Of a stretch of 6,895 nucleotides of DNA, positions 5,115-6,895 are shown in pieces (positions within the stretch are counted from its first letter, which is position 1; every line of letters begins with the position of its first letter). Origin of the DNA: Phycisphaeraceae bacterium (GTDB lineage Bacteria; Planctomycetota; Phycisphaerae; Phycisphaerales; Phycisphaeraceae); NCBI GenBank assembly GCA_016763955.1, contig JAESSU010000267.1, positions 1 through 6,895 on the forward strand. Direction: 5' to 3'. The translations under genes were made by a program, and so were the position numbers. The notes beneath the pieces were generated by a model. That model made no database searches. It had not been told where the DNA came from and saw nothing but the letters and a program-made list of their open reading frames with translations.

Positions 5115-5561
5115 ATGGCTAACATTGCTTCTATCCTTGCTGAAAAAGGTTCCGAGGTCCTATCGGTTAGCAAAAGCACAACCGTGCTTGAAGCAGCTCG
5201 TATGATGACCAAAAACAAATGCGGTTCGCTTTTGGTCACCCAAGACACAAAACTACTAGGAATTATCACAGAACGCGATGTCCTCTCACGCGTCGTCGCA
5301 TTGGAATTGGCCCCAACGGCAACACCCGTAGCAGCTGTAATGTCCAAAGAAATTTCTGTCTGCAACGTACAAACATCCGTTGATGAAGCAAGAACCCTCA
5401 TGCGAAATCTCCGGATTCGCCACCTTCCCGTGGTCGATGATGCAGAAAATATCATTGGCCTAATTTCAATTGGCGACCTCAATGCCAGCCAACTCGAAGG
5501 CCAACAACAAGCCATCCACCAGATGCACGAGTACATCTACGGCCAGACACTCGAACAATAA
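5115..5561 (+). CDS. Tandem CBS-domain protein
   Basis: This 148-residue protein is a pair of CBS domains and little more. CBS1 spans about 14-65, with TVLEAARMM, CGSLLV and LLGIITERDVL (48-57). CBS2 spans about 76-128, with VMSKEISVCNVQTSVDEA, RHLPVVDD (102-109) and IIGLISIGDL (113-122). Such pairs form a Bateman module that normally binds adenine nucleotides such as AMP, ATP or S-adenosylmethionine. The Thr-Glu-Arg-Asp stretch and the Asp of IGDL sit where ribose-contacting residues occur in known modules. A charged C-terminal helix (about 125-142) follows. There is no membrane or enzymatic domain, so it is a stand-alone sensor or regulator of an unknown partner. AAGGA (5101-5105) lies 9 nt before the ATG. 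The gene is monocistronic, with a terminator at 5593, and its leader is strongly structured, which suggests control at the RNA level. Confidence 0.95.
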   Translation: MANIASILAEKGSEVLSVSKSTTVLEAARMMTKNKCGSLLVTQDTKLLGIITERDVLSRVVALELAPTATPVAAVMSKEISVCNVQTSVDEARTLMRNLRIRHLPVVDDAENIIGLISIGDLNASQLEGQQQAIHQMHEYIYGQTLEQ

Positions 5562-5592
5562 ACGCACACACACATCGTAATACCCTCATTGG

Positions 5593-5617
5593 CCGCAGTC
5601 ATCATGGCTGCGGTTTT
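5593..5617 (+). terminator. Intrinsic terminator of the CBS gene
   Basis: CCGCAGTC (5593-5600) pairs with GGCTGCGG (5606-5613), with one T-G wobble and a 5-nt loop ATCAT, followed by TTTT (5614-5617). It lies 31 nt past the CBS stop. The T-run is short but the stem is good. Confidence 0.75.
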
Positions 5618-5751
5618 ATGAAAATAACTTGTTAAAAGTGATCAATCACACAATAGCCCTTCACTATATGCCGCTTGATAGAGAGGCAATATTCACTTTT
5701 TAGGTTCATCACTTCGACATATCACCTTGCCATTGATTATGCTGTGTGACT

Positions 5752-6660
5752 ATGACGGATGTGAAACATACTTATAAAGTCTCAAGCGACTGTATTGACA
5801 TGCGATTAGATCGTTACGTGGCGAACCTGCTTTCACTTTCACGAAAGCAAGTTCGTGAGTTAATAACCATCAAGGCCATCACCATTAATGACATCACCGC
5901 TGACAAAGCAGGCACCCTGCTAGCGGTAGACGATCACGTTCAAGTCGATCCCAACAAAGCACAGCAGTTACACACCATTACGCCCAACCCTGATTTAGAT
6001 ATCCCCATTCTCTTTGAAGATGAGGAATTGCTCATCGTCAACAAGCCGCCGAACATGGGCGTACACCCCCTTGGCCCCTTGCAAACCGACACCGTCATCA
6101 ACGGCTTGCTCGCAAAATATCCGCAAATCCAAGGTGTCGGAGAAGGGGGCCTGCGCAGCGGCGTGGTTCACCGTCTAGATGTCGATACCACAGGCACACT
6201 CATCATCGCCTTAACCGACACCGGCTATCAAATCGGACGAGAAGCCATCACCGATAAACAAAACACACTCAAACAATACCGCGCCCTCGTCCATGGCAAA
6301 CTGCCTCACGATGAACAAGCTGTCCATCGCAATCTCGTCATGGCACAACACAAACCCGCCCGCGTAAAAGTCATCAAAAACGCGACCATTGAATCAAGGC
6401 ATTGCTCACTACGCTCCCGCGTCCTTGAAACCTTCAAAAATGCCAGTTACATCGAAGTCGACCTGCAAACAGGCTTTCTACATCAAATCCGTGTTCTACT
6501 GGAACATCTTGGCAATCCCATTCTTGGCGACACCTTATATGGTGAATCAAATGATTTACCCCGTTGCATGCTCCATGCACATCACATTCAATTTGGAATC
6601 GTCGATATCACCGCACCCATACCCGAAGATATGAACCATGCCCTTGATCAATATCGATAA
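5752..6660 (+). CDS. RluA/RluD-family RNA pseudouridine synthase with S4 domain
   Basis: The protein (302 residues from ATG 5752) isomerises specific uridines to pseudouridine in structured RNA, most often 23S rRNA in this subfamily. An S4 RNA-binding domain lies at about 15-66 (MRLDRYVANLLSLSRKQVRE). The catalytic domain begins with PILFEDEELLIVNKPPNMGVHP (about 85-106), then HRLDVDTTGTLIIA with the catalytic aspartate at Asp143, and later TGFLHQIRVLLEHLGNPILGD (240 onward). Two family positions differ: Thr where the motif usually has Ser after HRLDxxT, and Phe242 where TGR is usual. An in-frame GTG at 5746, two codons earlier, is an equally possible start. A stop at 5734-5736 limits it further upstream, and neither start has a Shine-Dalgarno. 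The 3' end overlaps the next gene by 23 bp. RluD is the closest guess, but RluA, RluB-like or RluC specificity cannot be read from sequence alone. Confidence 0.93.
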   Translation: MTDVKHTYKVSSDCIDMRLDRYVANLLSLSRKQVRELITIKAITINDITADKAGTLLAVDDHVQVDPNKAQQLHTITPNPDLDIPILFEDEELLIVNKPPNMGVHPLGPLQTDTVINGLLAKYPQIQGVGEGGLRSGVVHRLDVDTTGTLIIALTDTGYQIGREAITDKQNTLKQYRALVHGKLPHDEQAVHRNLVMAQHKPARVKVIKNATIESRHCSLRSRVLETFKNASYIEVDLQTGFLHQIRVLLEHLGNPILGDTLYGESNDLPRCMLHAHHIQFGIVDITAPIPEDMNHALDQYR

Positions 6661-6895
6661 TCTGGATGACCCAAGACTCGACCGCTACCGTGATCTACCT
6701 GCACGCCGGATGGATAACGACCCGGTCTACATGGTCGTCGAAGGCAAGATCAATGTGCAACGCCTCATCGATGTCGGCTGGCCAATTCAGTCCATCGTCG
6801 TTGAAAATAAAAAATCAAAACTCGTCCCCCAGCAGGTCACAGAAACTTGCGATGTCTACAACCTCCCCACATCCCTGATCTCACAAATCGTTGGC
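6638..6895 (+). CDS. TrmH/SpoU-family RNA methyltransferase, N-terminal part, cut by window edge
   Basis: From ATG 6638 an 86-codon frame runs open to the window edge. It begins MPLINIDNLDDPRLDRYRDL, with the IxxxDDPRLxxYR opening seen in SpoU-type enzymes, followed by VYMVVEGKINVQRLIDVGW (30-48) and a strand QSIVVE. This is the substrate-binding domain that precedes the SAM-dependent SPOUT knot in TrmH/RlmB-type 2'-O-ribose methyltransferases. The catalytic knot lies outside the window, so target and activity cannot be read. A TGA at 6632-6634 in the same frame fixes the start. The first 23 bases lie inside the pseudouridine synthase gene in another frame, so the two are probably co-transcribed and translationally coupled. 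Only a weak GAAG (6625-6628) stands before the ATG. Both products modify RNA, which fits a shared operon. Confidence 0.85.
   Translation, partial: MPLINIDNLDDPRLDRYRDLPARRMDNDPVYMVVEGKINVQRLIDVGWPIQSIVVENKKSKLVPQQVTETCDVYNLPTSLISQIVG

Noticed and set aside
6666..6878. 70-codon frame after the pseudouridine synthase
   Set aside because: It runs out of frame over the methyltransferase-like frame from 6638, which has clear family motifs; its Ser-rich product looks like a shadow.

Overview
The window reads as ordinary chromosomal DNA from a free-living, flagellated, Gram-negative-type bacterium of roughly average GC. The combination of an orphan cytosolic histidine kinase, a CheX-like protein, a FlgM-like anti-sigma factor, an LPS/Kdo-kinase-like protein, NrdR, long AT-rich spacers and many starts without a Shine-Dalgarno sequence suggests a planctomycete, perhaps class Phycisphaerae. 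That assignment is an inference from protein style, not a search result. No rRNA, tRNA, CRISPR array, insertion sequence or phage gene was seen.

Layout. Positions 1-142 are a control region with two tandem palindromes and a small hairpin. 143-964 (+) is a NtrB-like histidine kinase without a sensor domain. The 491-bp spacer after it holds an apparent self-contained short transcript: an extended -10 promoter at 1256-1283 and a strong intrinsic terminator at 1350-1387. 1456-1938 (+) is a CheX-like chemotaxis phosphatase. A 630-bp spacer follows, with one doubtful small ORF (2429-2572) that ends on the start codon of flgM (2569-2847, +). flgM has its own terminator at 2923-2954. 3129-3425 (+) is a small one-helix membrane protein. 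It converges, with a 10-bp gap, on an atypical small-molecule/LPS-type kinase (3436-4143, -). nrdR (4333-4824, +) diverges from the kinase behind a good sigma70-type promoter. After a 290-bp spacer comes a two-CBS-domain protein (5115-5561, +) with its own terminator (5593-5617). The window ends with an S4-containing RluA/RluD-family pseudouridine synthase (5746/5752-6660, +), which overlaps the start of a TrmH/SpoU-type RNA methyltransferase (6638 onward) that runs off the right edge.

How it fits together. The left half (kinase, CheX, FlgM) concerns motility and signalling, although each gene appears to be separately transcribed. The right half concerns nucleotide and RNA metabolism: NrdR represses ribonucleotide reductase genes, CBS pairs usually bind adenine nucleotides, and the last two genes modify RNA.

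The most unusual signal is non-coding. The leader of the CBS gene (5003-5082) folds on paper into a compact three-way junction with a UUCG-capped arm, and has competing pairings that could switch it. This is a candidate riboswitch-like element that I cannot match to a class I know. The next best are the short transcript before the CheX gene and the tandem palindromes at 18-50. I see no clear new multi-gene defence or metabolic system in this window.
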